Part shown: one piece after another, positions 1-8,358 of the stretch
Position numbering within the stretch: position 1 is the first letter of the stretch
Layout of the letters: every line of letters begins with the position of its first letter
NCBI RefSeq assembly: GCF_038725785.1
Contig: NZ_CP109796.1
Span: 4,030,001 to 4,094,000, forward strand
Direction: 5' to 3'
Origin: Termitidicoccus mucosus
Lineage (GTDB): Bacteria; Verrucomicrobiota; Verrucomicrobiia; Opitutales; Opitutaceae
DNA: 64,000 nucleotides
The notes under the pieces: generated by a model
Told to the model about the DNA's origin: nothing
Database searches by the model: none
What the model saw: the letters and a program-made list of their open reading frames with translations, nothing else
Program-made: the position numbers and the translations under genes

Positions 1-1
1 T

Positions 2-559
2 TACGAAAGCGGGAGGCCCCAGTATCTGGGCTCGGGCCAGGAACGCTCGGAAGGCTTCGAGGTTGAGGTGTTCGCGGATATGGCGCCTGGCGTTTCCGTG
101 ATGGCGGCCGGCTCCTATATGAATGCGCGCACGATCAAATCACCCAACGATACGGCCAAGGAAGGCATCGTCTTGCTACGCGCGCCGCACCGCACCGGGA
201 GCGCGTCGATCACGTATCAAATCCAGTCGGGCTGGCTCAGGCGCCTCAAGCTCGGCTTCTCCGCGCGCTACACCGACCGCTACGTGGCCCGTTACGGCAC
301 CGCGGGCTCGCAGATCACGGGGCGCGGGGAGATAACCAACAAGCTCCAGTTGAATTACGGCCCGGCCAACCGCATCGAGGAGGTGCGTCCCAGCGCGACG
401 ATTTACGACCTGTCTGTCAGCTATCCTTTCACCATAAGGAAATACCGGCACCGCGTGGGTCTGAACATCAAAAACCTTTTCGACAAGGAGTGGTGGTCCG
501 CCTCGGGCCGCAAGAACGACGAGCGCGCGTTTTTCGCCCGCTACGAGCTTGGTTTTTAA
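2..559 (+). CDS. TonB-dependent receptor, C-terminal part (5' end outside window)
   Basis: The reading frame is open from base 2 and ends at a TAA at 557-559, so only the last 185 or so residues of a larger protein are present. The fragment has the alternating beta-strand look of an outer-membrane barrel. It contains the typical near-terminal element NIKNLFDKEWW and ends in aromatic YELGF, as expected for insertion by the Bam machinery. The block SEGFEVEVF followed by PGVSVMAAGSYMNA is typical of the late barrel strands of siderophore or carbohydrate TonB-dependent receptors. Neighbouring genes suggest uptake of a carbohydrate-derived ligand, but the plug and substrate-binding parts are missing, so the ligand is unknown. 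A hairpin with a T-run follows the stop codon. Confidence 0.85.
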   Translation, partial: YESGRPQYLGSGQERSEGFEVEVFADMAPGVSVMAAGSYMNARTIKSPNDTAKEGIVLLRAPHRTGSASITYQIQSGWLRRLKLGFSARYTDRYVARYGTAGSQITGRGEITNKLQLNYGPANRIEEVRPSATIYDLSVSYPFTIRKYRHRVGLNIKNLFDKEWWSASGRKNDERAFFARYELGF

Positions 560-561
560 GC

Positions 562-591
562 CACGGCGCACACGCCCTGCCGCCGTGTTTT
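562..591 (+). terminator. Rho-independent terminator after the TonB receptor gene
   Basis: A 7-bp stem (CACGGCG at 562-568 with CGCCGTG at 581-587) is followed at once by TTTT, three bases after the receptor stop codon. The position and T-run fit an intrinsic terminator, although the 12-base loop is rather long. Confidence 0.55.
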
Positions 592-692
592 CCCGGAATA
601 AATCAGGTCGGAGTGCTGGCCGGAATCATATTTGAAAAAACGCTGACGCAACATCAAACAAAGGACTTCTCCATTCCCTCCTCCCCTCTGTC

Positions 693-2387
693 ATGAAACG
701 CCCGGACAAAATCTCCATCATATTGGCCGCTCTTGCGCTCGGCGCCGGGCATCTGCCTTCGGCCGAAGTATTATATAATGGCATCCGCCTGCCTGACGAA
801 TGGCCGCCACGCGGCCTCGACCCGAAGTCCGACGCGCCCATGGATGTGCCGTATTTGAAAAACCCGCCCGCCGTGATTCCGATAGGCATAGGCAGGCAGC
901 TGTTCGTGGATGATTTTTTGATCGAGAAAACCGATTTGCGTCGCACATTTCACAAACCCAAGGACCATCCCGGCAATCCCGTGCTGGTCCCTGCGACGGC
1001 GGCCGAGCTGGCACGGACAAAGGGCAGCGAGGGCGAGCAGGAGGCGGTTTGCTACCTGGGGGCCGGCGGTGTTTTTTACGACCCTGCGGATGCATTGTTC
1101 AAGATGTGGTATACCGCCGGATGGCGCGGAGGGATTGCGATGGCGACCAGCCGGGACGGTTTCGCCTGGGAGCGTCCCGAACTCGGACTGGCGGGCGGAA
1201 ACGTGGTGCTCGCCCCCGGAATGAACGAACCCAAGGCTGGCTGGGATAACGGCGTTTATCTCGATTTGGCCACCCGCAATCCATCGGAGCGCTTCAAGTT
1301 TCTCGCGCAGCGTCCGAAAAAAGGCCACACGCTCCACACTTCCACCGACGGGCGCGCCTGGTCGCGGGGCGTGACCGCCGGGCCGGCGGCGGATTACTGC
1401 TCGTTTTTCTATAATCCATTCCGCGATGTCTGGGTGCACAGCATCAAGCGCAATGGCCCGCGCGGGCGCGCGCGGGATTACGCCGAGTCCCGCGAGTTCA
1501 TGCGCCCCGGCATTTATAGACACTCGGTGTATTGGACAAATGCCGACCGGCTCGACCACCCGGATCCCGCCGTCGGGGATGCCGCGCAATTATACATCCT
1601 GCACGGCATGGCCTATGAAAGCATTCTGCTGGGGATGTTCTCCATTCACCTTGGCCCCCACAATACCCTATGCGACGAGGGCCGTTTTCCGAAAATCACC
1701 GAACTCAAGCTCGGCTTCAGCCGCGACGGGTTTCATTGGGACCGGCCGCAGCGGGAGCCCTTTATACAAGCCACGCGCAAGGAGGGGGACTGGAATCGCG
1801 GCTATCTGCACGGCGCCACGGGAGTCTGCCTGGTGGCGGGAGACTGGCTGTATTTTTCCTACACGGGCTATTCCGGCATTTCGCCGACCGGCTGGCGAGG
1901 ACTCTATACAGGGGCGAGCATCGGCATGGCGGTTTTGCGTCGCGACGGTTTTGCATCGATGGATGCCGACGGAAAGGACGGAACACTCACCACGCGCCCC
2001 GTGCGATTCGGCGGACGGCATTTGTTTGTAAACGTGGATTGCCCGGGAGGCGGGCTCCTCGCAGAGGTGCTGGATGCCAGCGGCGAAGTGATAAACGGCT
2101 ACGCAAAATCGGATTGCCTGCCGGTGAGAGCAAACAAGACGCTGGTTGCCGTCGGCTGGAAGGGCGGCAGAGACTTGGCGGCACTGGGCGATACTCCGGT
2201 GCGTTTCCGTTTTTATCTAAGCAACGGGAAATTGTATTCCTTCTGGGTCGGCAAGGACGAATCGGGGGCCAGCCTGGGCTTTGTGGCGGCGGGCGGGCCG
2301 GGCTATGATAGAATCTACGACACCAAAGGACTCCATGCCTATGAAGAGGCAAGGGCGGTCATGCCGGCGGCGATGTCGTTGGAATGA
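693..2387 (+). CDS. Secreted beta-propeller protein, glycoside-hydrolase-like (GH32/43-type fold)
   Basis: A 564-residue protein with an N-terminal signal peptide (about residues 1-23, ending near LPSAE). Repeated blade-like segments follow, such as FKMWYTAGWRGG, MATSRDGFAWE, LHTSTDGRAW and LGFSRDGFHWD. These resemble the five-bladed beta-propeller proteins annotated in Planctomycetes and Verrucomicrobiota as family 32 or 43 glycosyl hydrolases. The LFVDDFLIE motif near residue 70 is common in that group. I cannot point to a confident catalytic triad, so activity on a particular glycan is not established. It lies just after the TonB receptor, and its 3' end overlaps the convergent regulator gene by 29 bp. 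A role in periplasmic or outer-surface glycan breakdown is an inference from fold and context. Confidence 0.75.
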   Translation: MKRPDKISIILAALALGAGHLPSAEVLYNGIRLPDEWPPRGLDPKSDAPMDVPYLKNPPAVIPIGIGRQLFVDDFLIEKTDLRRTFHKPKDHPGNPVLVPATAAELARTKGSEGEQEAVCYLGAGGVFYDPADALFKMWYTAGWRGGIAMATSRDGFAWERPELGLAGGNVVLAPGMNEPKAGWDNGVYLDLATRNPSERFKFLAQRPKKGHTLHTSTDGRAWSRGVTAGPAADYCSFFYNPFRDVWVHSIKRNGPRGRARDYAESREFMRPGIYRHSVYWTNADRLDHPDPAVGDAAQLYILHGMAYESILLGMFSIHLGPHNTLCDEGRFPKITELKLGFSRDGFHWDRPQREPFIQATRKEGDWNRGYLHGATGVCLVAGDWLYFSYTGYSGISPTGWRGLYTGASIGMAVLRRDGFASMDADGKDGTLTTRPVRFGGRHLFVNVDCPGGGLLAEVLDASGEVINGYAKSDCLPVRANKTLVAVGWKGGRDLAALGDTPVRFRFYLSNGKLYSFWVGKDESGASLGFVAAGGPGYDRIYDTKGLHAYEEARAVMPAAMSLE

Positions 2388-3456
2388 CCCCGGGTCTGAT
2401 GGAGCGGGAACGTTTCGGGCTTTCGGTGAATCTGGCCGTCGCCCCATGGTTCCAATGGCCGGGCATGGTGTGGGTGATGGGATGGGCGGGCACTCCCTTT
2501 TCGTTGCGCTCTATCTGGCTGATCAATTGGTCCACCGCCACCGCGCCGACCATTTCTCCGTCCTGTATGATGCCGCTTAGCCGGTCGCCTTCGCCGGGCA
2601 CCAGCAAGCCGACCATGCCGATGTCCCCCGGCACGGAGCGTCCCGATTCGCGGATGATGGATTCCAGTTTGCCCAGCACCGGTCCGATGATCACGTCGGG
2701 TCTTTCATGCTCGATCCAGTCGAGCACCGCGTCGCGGGTCCATTCGCTGACAACGAGCGGCTTGGGCGGCCGCTTTGCAGGGTTGCGTCTTTGCGAAAAC
2801 AAATAAGCCGCCTCCCAGCGATGCTCCAATCGCTCGGTTGTCTCCCTGCGCACCGCGAAGCCCGGTCTCCGATAGCCCAGCCTGGCGCATTCCTCCAGCG
2901 CAAGCAGCATGCCCTGGTAATAATCGGTGGAGACGCGGTGAAACTGCCTGGTGGACGGAGTGAGCCCGAGCACGACGACGGAAAACGCCGACCACGATAT
3001 GTCCACCGTGATGCGCGTGCTCGGTATCGGCGCGAGCAGCAGGCCGGGGATTCCCCTGGCGAAGAGCATTTTCCCGAAGCGCTGGTTGCTCATCCCGTCC
3101 TGATAAAGCCAGAAATGCTCCAGTTTATAATTGCGCTCGGTGGCGCGGGCGAGGGCGCCGGCAAACATCTGCCGGAATATGGGCGAGGGATGCTGCTTCC
3201 ATTCGTTCGCGGATGGAAAGGCAGTGACAAACGCCAGCGTGAGGTGGCTCGCCGGGCTGGCATTGCGGCGGCGCGCCTGCATGAGCGCGGCCACGAGCGG
3301 ATTGGGGCGGTAGCCGAGCTCCCTGCACACGCGCAGCACACGTTCGCGGGTGGCCGCGGATACGTCCGCCTTGTTGGACAGGCATTTTGAAACAGTGGCG
3401 ACCGACACCCGGGCGACCCGGGCGATATTGCGCATGGTATTCGGGGTGTCGGGCAT
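2359..3456 (-). CDS. LacI/GalR-family transcriptional regulator
   Basis: A 365-residue regulator. The start chosen is the ATG at 3456 (MPDTPNTMRN), because the LacI helix-turn-helix (NIARVARVSVATVSKCLSNK) begins about ten residues later; a longer frame to 3534 would add an unrelated N-terminus. The hinge-like segment RERVLRVCRELGYRPNP is typical of the family. The rest is the periplasmic-binding-like effector domain, with PDVIIGPVLGKLES and a late DRLSGIIQDGEMVG segment. It is divergent from the BASS transporter operon, with about 170 bp between the starts, so it most likely controls that operon in response to a sugar or sugar acid. Its last 29 bp overlap the end of the convergent propeller gene. 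The effector cannot be read from sequence. Confidence 0.9.
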   Translation of the reverse strand: MPDTPNTMRNIARVARVSVATVSKCLSNKADVSAATRERVLRVCRELGYRPNPLVAALMQARRRNASPASHLTLAFVTAFPSANEWKQHPSPIFRQMFAGALARATERNYKLEHFWLYQDGMSNQRFGKMLFARGIPGLLLAPIPSTRITVDISWSAFSVVVLGLTPSTRQFHRVSTDYYQGMLLALEECARLGYRRPGFAVRRETTERLEHRWEAAYLFSQRRNPAKRPPKPLVVSEWTRDAVLDWIEHERPDVIIGPVLGKLESIIRESGRSVPGDIGMVGLLVPGEGDRLSGIIQDGEMVGAVAVDQLISQIERNEKGVPAHPITHTMPGHWNHGATARFTESPKRSRSIRPGVIPTTSPPA

Positions 3457-3626
3457 GGGACGTCTGAATAGCAAGGTCGCGAACGGAGGGAGGTCAAGAC
3501 TTGCGTAACGATTTTCGAAAACAGCCTCTTTCATCCCGCCCGCGGCGGCCTAGGGTGGCCGTGTTCCTCCCTGTTTCATCACTTTTTCTTTCGCCAACCA
3601 TCACCCCGGTCAAAAGTTTCCTGCCC
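3457..3626. promoter_or_regulatory. Divergent control region between the LacI-type regulator and the transporter operon
   Basis: This 170-bp stretch separates two divergent starts (regulator at 3456 minus, transporter at 3627 plus). LacI-family regulators usually bind palindromic operators in such regions. I did not find a palindrome clear enough to name as the operator, so only the position supports the call. Confidence 0.35.
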
Positions 3627-5024
3627 ATGCGCCATAGCCCTGAAAAATCCCCCAAGCCATTTCTTCTTCTCGCGGCGGCCGGAAGCGTCGCGTTCATGGC
3701 CTGCTGGGCCTTGGGAAAAGCCGCGCCGGGGGGCTTTTTGCTGGCGGGCGCGTTTCTTTTTTTCTCCTGCGCCTGTTCCCGCATCGAGAAGCTGAAGAGC
3801 CTCACCTACACGATGCTTATATTATGCCTTGTGTGCGTGGCCATGTTTTATCCGAAGCCGCTGCAAGGCTGGGGCGACTTCAAGTATGTGACGCTCATAC
3901 CGGTGTTGCTGCAAATCATCATGTTTGGCGTGGGGTCGCAAATGAGCCTGAAGGAGTTCGAGGGCGTGGTCCACATGCCGAAGGCGGTCTGCATCGGGCT
4001 GGTGTGCCATTATACAATCATGCCGCTCATGGGTTTTGTGTTGTCCCGACTGGTCGCGTTTGACGGCGCGGGCATCGCCTCGGCCATGGGGCTGGCGGAG
4101 GCGGGCACAATCGACCCCGCGCGCGCGGCGGCCCTTTCCGGCGCGATATCCGCCGGCATCGTGCTGATCGGATGCTCCCCGAGCGGGCTGGCTTCCAATG
4201 TCATGTGTTTTCTGGCGCGCGGAAACCTGGCGCTGTCGGTCACGATCGCGGCGTGCTCGACCCTGCTGGCGCCGCTGATGACGCCCGTCCTGATGAAGCT
4301 CCTGGCGGGCACGCTCGTGGAGGTGCGGGTGCTCGACATGATGCACGATGTCATACGCATGCTTATATATCCCATCATGGCGGGATTGTTGTTCAACGCC
4401 GTGGCCACGATGAAGCCGCGCGCGCAAATCGCCAGGGAGGGGCTGTTGTTTCTCGGGCTGATTCTGGTTTTGCAAACCGCGACCGGGTTTCCGCGCGGAT
4501 TAAGCGCGCCGCTGATCGGCCGGGGCATCCTGCAGACCGCGGGGATCGTGCTCGTGCTTGCGCCGCTCGCGGGATTGCTGGTGCGTTTCATGACAAAGGG
4601 AAACGAGGAGACCGTGAAGCGGGCGATGGCGCTTTTTTCCATGATCGCCGTCTGCACGATTCTCACTGTCATCACGGCGGCGAACCGCGACAGCCTGATA
4701 AAGATCGGTGTGATGATGATTGTTGTCATGTTCATACACAACGTCGCCGGTTATTTCATAGGCTATTGGTCCTCCCGGGTGGCGGGGCTGGACGAGCGCT
4801 CCTGCCGCACGGTCGCGTTCGAGGTCGGGCAGCAGAACGGCGGGCTTGCGAACGGCATAGCCGCGAGTCTGCCGCTGGAGGCGCCCGTCAAGGCCCTGAT
4901 GGGCATCGCGCCGGCGGTGTTCGGCGCGCTCCAGAATATCACCGGCTCCGCGCTGGCCACCTGGTGGCGGGGCGTGCCGATTCGCGACACCGCGCCGGAA
5001 AACAAGCCGGGGAACGATCGCTGA
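3627..5024 (+). CDS. BASS-family (bile acid:sodium symporter-like) transporter
   Basis: A 465-residue integral membrane protein. The start at 3627 (MRHSPEKSPK) avoids a hydrophilic, arginine-rich extension encoded further upstream and leaves a first membrane segment at once. The core matches the BASS/SBF family: FGVGSQMSLKEFEGV, MPLMGFVLSRL, LIGCSPSGLASNVM and the crossover region LALSVTIAACSTLLAPLMTP. About two extra N-terminal helices and a long C-terminal half make it longer than the usual 300-330 residues. The family moves organic acids with sodium. It heads a run of four closely spaced genes (sialidase-like, APH kinase, HpcH aldolase), so it probably imports the acid or sugar acid that those enzymes process. 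The substrate is inferred only. Confidence 0.85.
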   Translation: MRHSPEKSPKPFLLLAAAGSVAFMACWALGKAAPGGFLLAGAFLFFSCACSRIEKLKSLTYTMLILCLVCVAMFYPKPLQGWGDFKYVTLIPVLLQIIMFGVGSQMSLKEFEGVVHMPKAVCIGLVCHYTIMPLMGFVLSRLVAFDGAGIASAMGLAEAGTIDPARAAALSGAISAGIVLIGCSPSGLASNVMCFLARGNLALSVTIAACSTLLAPLMTPVLMKLLAGTLVEVRVLDMMHDVIRMLIYPIMAGLLFNAVATMKPRAQIAREGLLFLGLILVLQTATGFPRGLSAPLIGRGILQTAGIVLVLAPLAGLLVRFMTKGNEETVKRAMALFSMIAVCTILTVITAANRDSLIKIGVMMIVVMFIHNVAGYFIGYWSSRVAGLDERSCRTVAFEVGQQNGGLANGIAASLPLEAPVKALMGIAPAVFGALQNITGSALATWWRGVPIRDTAPENKPGNDR

Positions 5025-5081
5025 TTCTCACCAATAATAATCCGCCGCATTCTTACTTGAACCTCAACTCCCAGACAAATC

Positions 5082-6401
5082 ATGCATACTCGCACCCACA
5101 CCACCCGCCACCCCTCGATGCCGGGGCGGGCCGCGCGCCTGCTCGCCGCGTCGGCCTGCCTGCTTTTGGCCGTCGCCGCGCCCGCCCAGCAACCGGCGGC
5201 CCCCGCCGCAAAAGCCGACAAGTTCGACCGCGCCGAATTGCGCGAGATCGCCGACCTGGCGTTGATACCGCCTGTCATCAACCCCTCGCCGCTGCCGCGC
5301 TATGATTACGACACGCAGGATTATGTGATGGCACTCACGACAGAGCGGACGCCGAAGGGGCGCATCTGGACCGCGTGGATCGGCGGCGGGGATAGTCCGA
5401 AAGCCTTTCTGCTGGCGGCAAGCAGCGACGACAACGGCGAAACGTGGAGCAAGCCGCGCCTTGTCATTGACGCCCAGTCGCCGAACCTGCCCATTCCGCG
5501 CACCGTCATCATCGGCAATTTCTGGACCGACCCACTGGGGCGGCTCTGGTTGTTTTTTGACCAGACGATGAATCATTTCGACGGACGCTCCGGTCTGTGG
5601 GCGACCATTTGCGAAAACCCCGACGACGCCAGCCCCGCCTGGTCGCCGCCCAGGCGCATCTGGCACGGCTCCATGCTGAACAAACCGACCGTCCTCTCCT
5701 CGGGCGAGTGGCTGCTGCCCGCCTACCTGTTGCAACGGGATGGAATCGGCCCCTTCAAGGGCAAAAACGTCTTCTCCGAACTCGACCCGCAGCGCGGTGT
5801 GAACGTGCTCGCGTCCTCCGACCAGGGCAAGACATGGAGCCTGCGCGGCCTCCGCCCATTCCCCAATCCCGACTGGCATGAGGCGATGATTGTGGAAAAG
5901 AAAAACGGGAAGCTCTGGATGATGGCGCGGACGAAAAAAGGCATCATGGAAAGTTTTTCCGACGACCAGGGCGCCACATGGAGCGAGCCGGCGGGCACCG
6001 CCGCGAATATACGAAACACCAACTCACGCTTCTTTTTCCGCCGCCTGGCCTCGGGCCGGTTGCTGCTCGTGAAAAACGGGGACGAACTGCACAAGAGCAA
6101 GGGACGCCTCCAGCTCAGCGCGTGGCTGTCCGACGACGATGGCGCCACGTGGAAAGGCGGCTTGCTCATCGAGGATCGTGTCGAGAAAAGAGCCACCTAT
6201 CCCGACGGCTTCCAGGCGCCCGATGGCACGATTTATATAGCCTACGACTACAACCGCGGTCCCGGACAGATTCTCATGGGTCGTTTTACCGAGGCCGACA
6301 TACTGGCCGGAAAGCCGGTCGACCCGCGGACAAAGTTAAAAATGGTCGTCGCCCGCCCGCTGAAAAAGCAAGAGCCGCAGGCGGAAGCGGGGGCGGAATA
6401 A
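5082..6401 (+). CDS. Secreted sialidase-like (BNR/Asp-box) protein
   Basis: A 439-residue protein with an N-terminal signal peptide (hydrophobic stretch about residues 17-35, AAPAQQ cleavage region). Four Asp-box motifs of the S-x-D-x-G-x-T-W type are visible: SSDDNGETW, SSDQGKTW, SDDQGATW and SDDDGATW. These mark the six-bladed sialidase propeller. The element EAMIVEKKNGKLWMMART resembles the glutamate-containing segment of bacterial exo-alpha-sialidase-like proteins. A canonical RIP motif is not obvious, so the true glycosidic substrate could be something other than sialic acid. It sits 57 bp after the transporter and 13 bp before the kinase gene, in one apparent operon under the divergent LacI-type regulator. 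Confidence 0.8.
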   Translation: MHTRTHTTRHPSMPGRAARLLAASACLLLAVAAPAQQPAAPAAKADKFDRAELREIADLALIPPVINPSPLPRYDYDTQDYVMALTTERTPKGRIWTAWIGGGDSPKAFLLAASSDDNGETWSKPRLVIDAQSPNLPIPRTVIIGNFWTDPLGRLWLFFDQTMNHFDGRSGLWATICENPDDASPAWSPPRRIWHGSMLNKPTVLSSGEWLLPAYLLQRDGIGPFKGKNVFSELDPQRGVNVLASSDQGKTWSLRGLRPFPNPDWHEAMIVEKKNGKLWMMARTKKGIMESFSDDQGATWSEPAGTAANIRNTNSRFFFRRLASGRLLLVKNGDELHKSKGRLQLSAWLSDDDGATWKGGLLIEDRVEKRATYPDGFQAPDGTIYIAYDYNRGPGQILMGRFTEADILAGKPVDPRTKLKMVVARPLKKQEPQAEAGAE

Positions 6402-6414
6402 AACTTTCCTGAAC

Positions 6415-7527
6415 ATGGCAGCAGAAACGCGCAACAATATATATTACTGGAAATGCGACCGCCCGGCGTCCCTGCACGGCACCACAGGGGACGCGGCGCA
6501 ACGCGCCGGGGATGACTTGCTGCGGCAGGTTGCCGCCATGCTGGCGGGGCGGTTTGGCGCGGCGCCGGCCGATTTGCGCCCGGGCGGAGGGCAGGGCAAT
6601 CATTTTATATTTCGCGCCACGATTGCGGAAAAAGACTGCATGATCCGCATCGAGGACGGCCCCGAGCGGGACGACTACATGGAGGTCGAGGCGCATGTGA
6701 TCGACTTGATAAAAAAGGCCGGCGTGCCGGGCTGGAATTTCCTCGGCGTGGATTCGAGCCGGGCGGAGGTTCCGTTCGCATGGCAGGTCATCGAGCGCGT
6801 GCCGGGGCATGACCTCAACCTGTTGCTGAAGGAGGGGCGCCTCGATTTGCATTCATGCGCGGAGCAAATCGGCGCGCACGTCGCCCGGTGGCAGTCGATA
6901 CGCCCGGAGGGATTCGGCCCGTTCCGGCCCGGCGTGCTGCGCGCCGCGGGGCGGCTGGCCGGTTATCACTCGGCTTACGGGCAATATTATAACACGAGGC
7001 TGGAGGCCCACCTCGGCTATCTTGTCAAAGAGAATTTTATATCAAACGCGGAGGCGGCAGGCATCGCCGGCGCAATCCGCGACAACGCCGCCGTGCTGCG
7101 GCTGCCCGACGACGAGGGCGGCTGCCTTGTCCACAAGGATCTCGCGCTTTGGAATGTCATCGGGGACGCGCCGGATCGCATCGCGGCGGTGATCGACTGG
7201 GACGACACGGTTTCGGGCGACCCGATGGACGATATTTCCCTGCTGGGATGTTTTTATGGCGGGGATGTGATTGCACGCGCGCTGGCCGGATACGCGTCGG
7301 TGCGCAGGCTGCCGCCGTTTCATGAAAAACGTTTCTGGCTGCACCTGCTTCGCAACATGCTCTGGAAGTCGGTCATTCGCGTCGGCGCGGGCTATTTCAG
7401 CATGAACAGCGGCCTCTTCCTCATTGGCGCGGGCAGCGACGGTGCGGGGCTGCGCGATTTCACCCTCAAGCGCATTCGCACCGCCGTGCGCGGGCTGCGC
7501 GATTCCCTACTCCCCGAATTTTTATGA
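6415..7527 (+). CDS. Aminoglycoside phosphotransferase (APH) family kinase
   Basis: A 370-residue protein with the APH/choline-kinase fold. The Brenner motif is HKDLALWN (catalytic Asp and metal-binding Asn), followed by the metal-binding IDWDD and then SGDPMDDISLLGCF. The N-terminal lobe carries the nucleotide-binding region around GGGQGNHFIFRAT. Despite the family name, such kinases often phosphorylate small hydroxylated metabolites. Here the gene overlaps the HpcH/HpaI aldolase by four bases (ATGA) and follows the sialidase-like gene by 13 bp, so a role in phosphorylating a sugar, sugar acid or sugar amine of the same pathway is more likely than antibiotic resistance. The substrate is not known. 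Confidence 0.85.
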   Translation: MAAETRNNIYYWKCDRPASLHGTTGDAAQRAGDDLLRQVAAMLAGRFGAAPADLRPGGGQGNHFIFRATIAEKDCMIRIEDGPERDDYMEVEAHVIDLIKKAGVPGWNFLGVDSSRAEVPFAWQVIERVPGHDLNLLLKEGRLDLHSCAEQIGAHVARWQSIRPEGFGPFRPGVLRAAGRLAGYHSAYGQYYNTRLEAHLGYLVKENFISNAEAAGIAGAIRDNAAVLRLPDDEGGCLVHKDLALWNVIGDAPDRIAAVIDWDDTVSGDPMDDISLLGCFYGGDVIARALAGYASVRRLPPFHEKRFWLHLLRNMLWKSVIRVGAGYFSMNSGLFLIGAGSDGAGLRDFTLKRIRTAVRGLRDSLLPEFL

Positions 7528-8294
7528 GCAACACGCTTCAAAAAAACTTGCGAGGTTCCGCCGGCACCATCGGCACCTGGCTGTCCATCGGATCGCCCAT
7601 CATCGCGGAACTCGCCGCGGAATGCGGCTTCGACTGGCTCCTGTTCGATTTCGAGCATGGGTGTGCCTCCGAGGCATCCTTGATCGGAAATTTGCAGGCG
7701 CTGAACGGCTCCGCATGCGTGCCAATCGTGCGCGTCGGCGCGCCGCATCCCGACCTTCTCATGCGGGTGCTCGACTGGGGGGCAAAGGGGGTCATGGTCC
7801 CGCATGTCGAGTCTGCGGACGACGCCGAGGCGTGCGTGCAGGCGATGCATTATCCTCCGCGCGGGCGCCGGGGGTTTTCCAGGTCGGTGCGCACCTATCG
7901 CTACGGCGTGCGCCCGCCCGCGATGGATGCGCTGGAGAAGCCGGTGTTTATTGCGCAAATCGAAACGCTCAAGGGCGTGCGCAATGCCGCGGCAATAGCG
8001 GCGGTGGACGGGGTTGACATGCTCTTCGTCGGTCCCGCGGACCTGTCGCTTGATATACAAGCGAGGCAGGAAGGGCATGACAGCCGTCCGGATTATGACG
8101 CATGCCTGAAAGCCGTCGTGGAAGCCGCCCGCGCCGCCGGCAAATCCACCGGCATCCTGGTCCGCAACAGCGATGACATACACCCTCTTGGCATGATGGG
8201 CTTTCATCATCTGGCGGTCGATTCGGACCTGGCGATCCTGCGCAACCGTTATCAACAGCTGCTCCCGTCGGCCAGGGCCGCGGCAGCGCCATGA
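7524..8294 (+). CDS. HpcH/HpaI family aldolase (2-keto-3-deoxy acid aldolase type)
   Basis: A 256-residue class II pyruvate-type aldolase. It has the family landmarks GTWLSIGSPIIAELAAECG, FDFEHG, the segment GAKGVMVPHVESADDA, the metal ligand glutamate in QIET and the metal ligand aspartate in FVGPADLSLD. Homologues include HpaI, 2-keto-3-deoxy-L-rhamnonate aldolase (YfaU/RhmA) and 2-dehydro-3-deoxyglucarate aldolase (GarL). The enzyme splits 2-keto-3-deoxy acids into pyruvate and an aldehyde in the cytoplasm. It is translationally coupled to the kinase gene by an ATGA overlap and is the last gene of the apparent catabolic operon. Which keto-deoxy acid it uses cannot be told from the sequence. 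Confidence 0.88.
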   Translation: MSNTLQKNLRGSAGTIGTWLSIGSPIIAELAAECGFDWLLFDFEHGCASEASLIGNLQALNGSACVPIVRVGAPHPDLLMRVLDWGAKGVMVPHVESADDAEACVQAMHYPPRGRRGFSRSVRTYRYGVRPPAMDALEKPVFIAQIETLKGVRNAAAIAAVDGVDMLFVGPADLSLDIQARQEGHDSRPDYDACLKAVVEAARAAGKSTGILVRNSDDIHPLGMMGFHHLAVDSDLAILRNRYQQLLPSARAAAAP

Positions 8295-8358
8295 GGCGCC
8301 GCAGGCCAAAGCTTTTTCAAGACGAAACAGTCAGTGATCCCAAAATCCATACACGATT

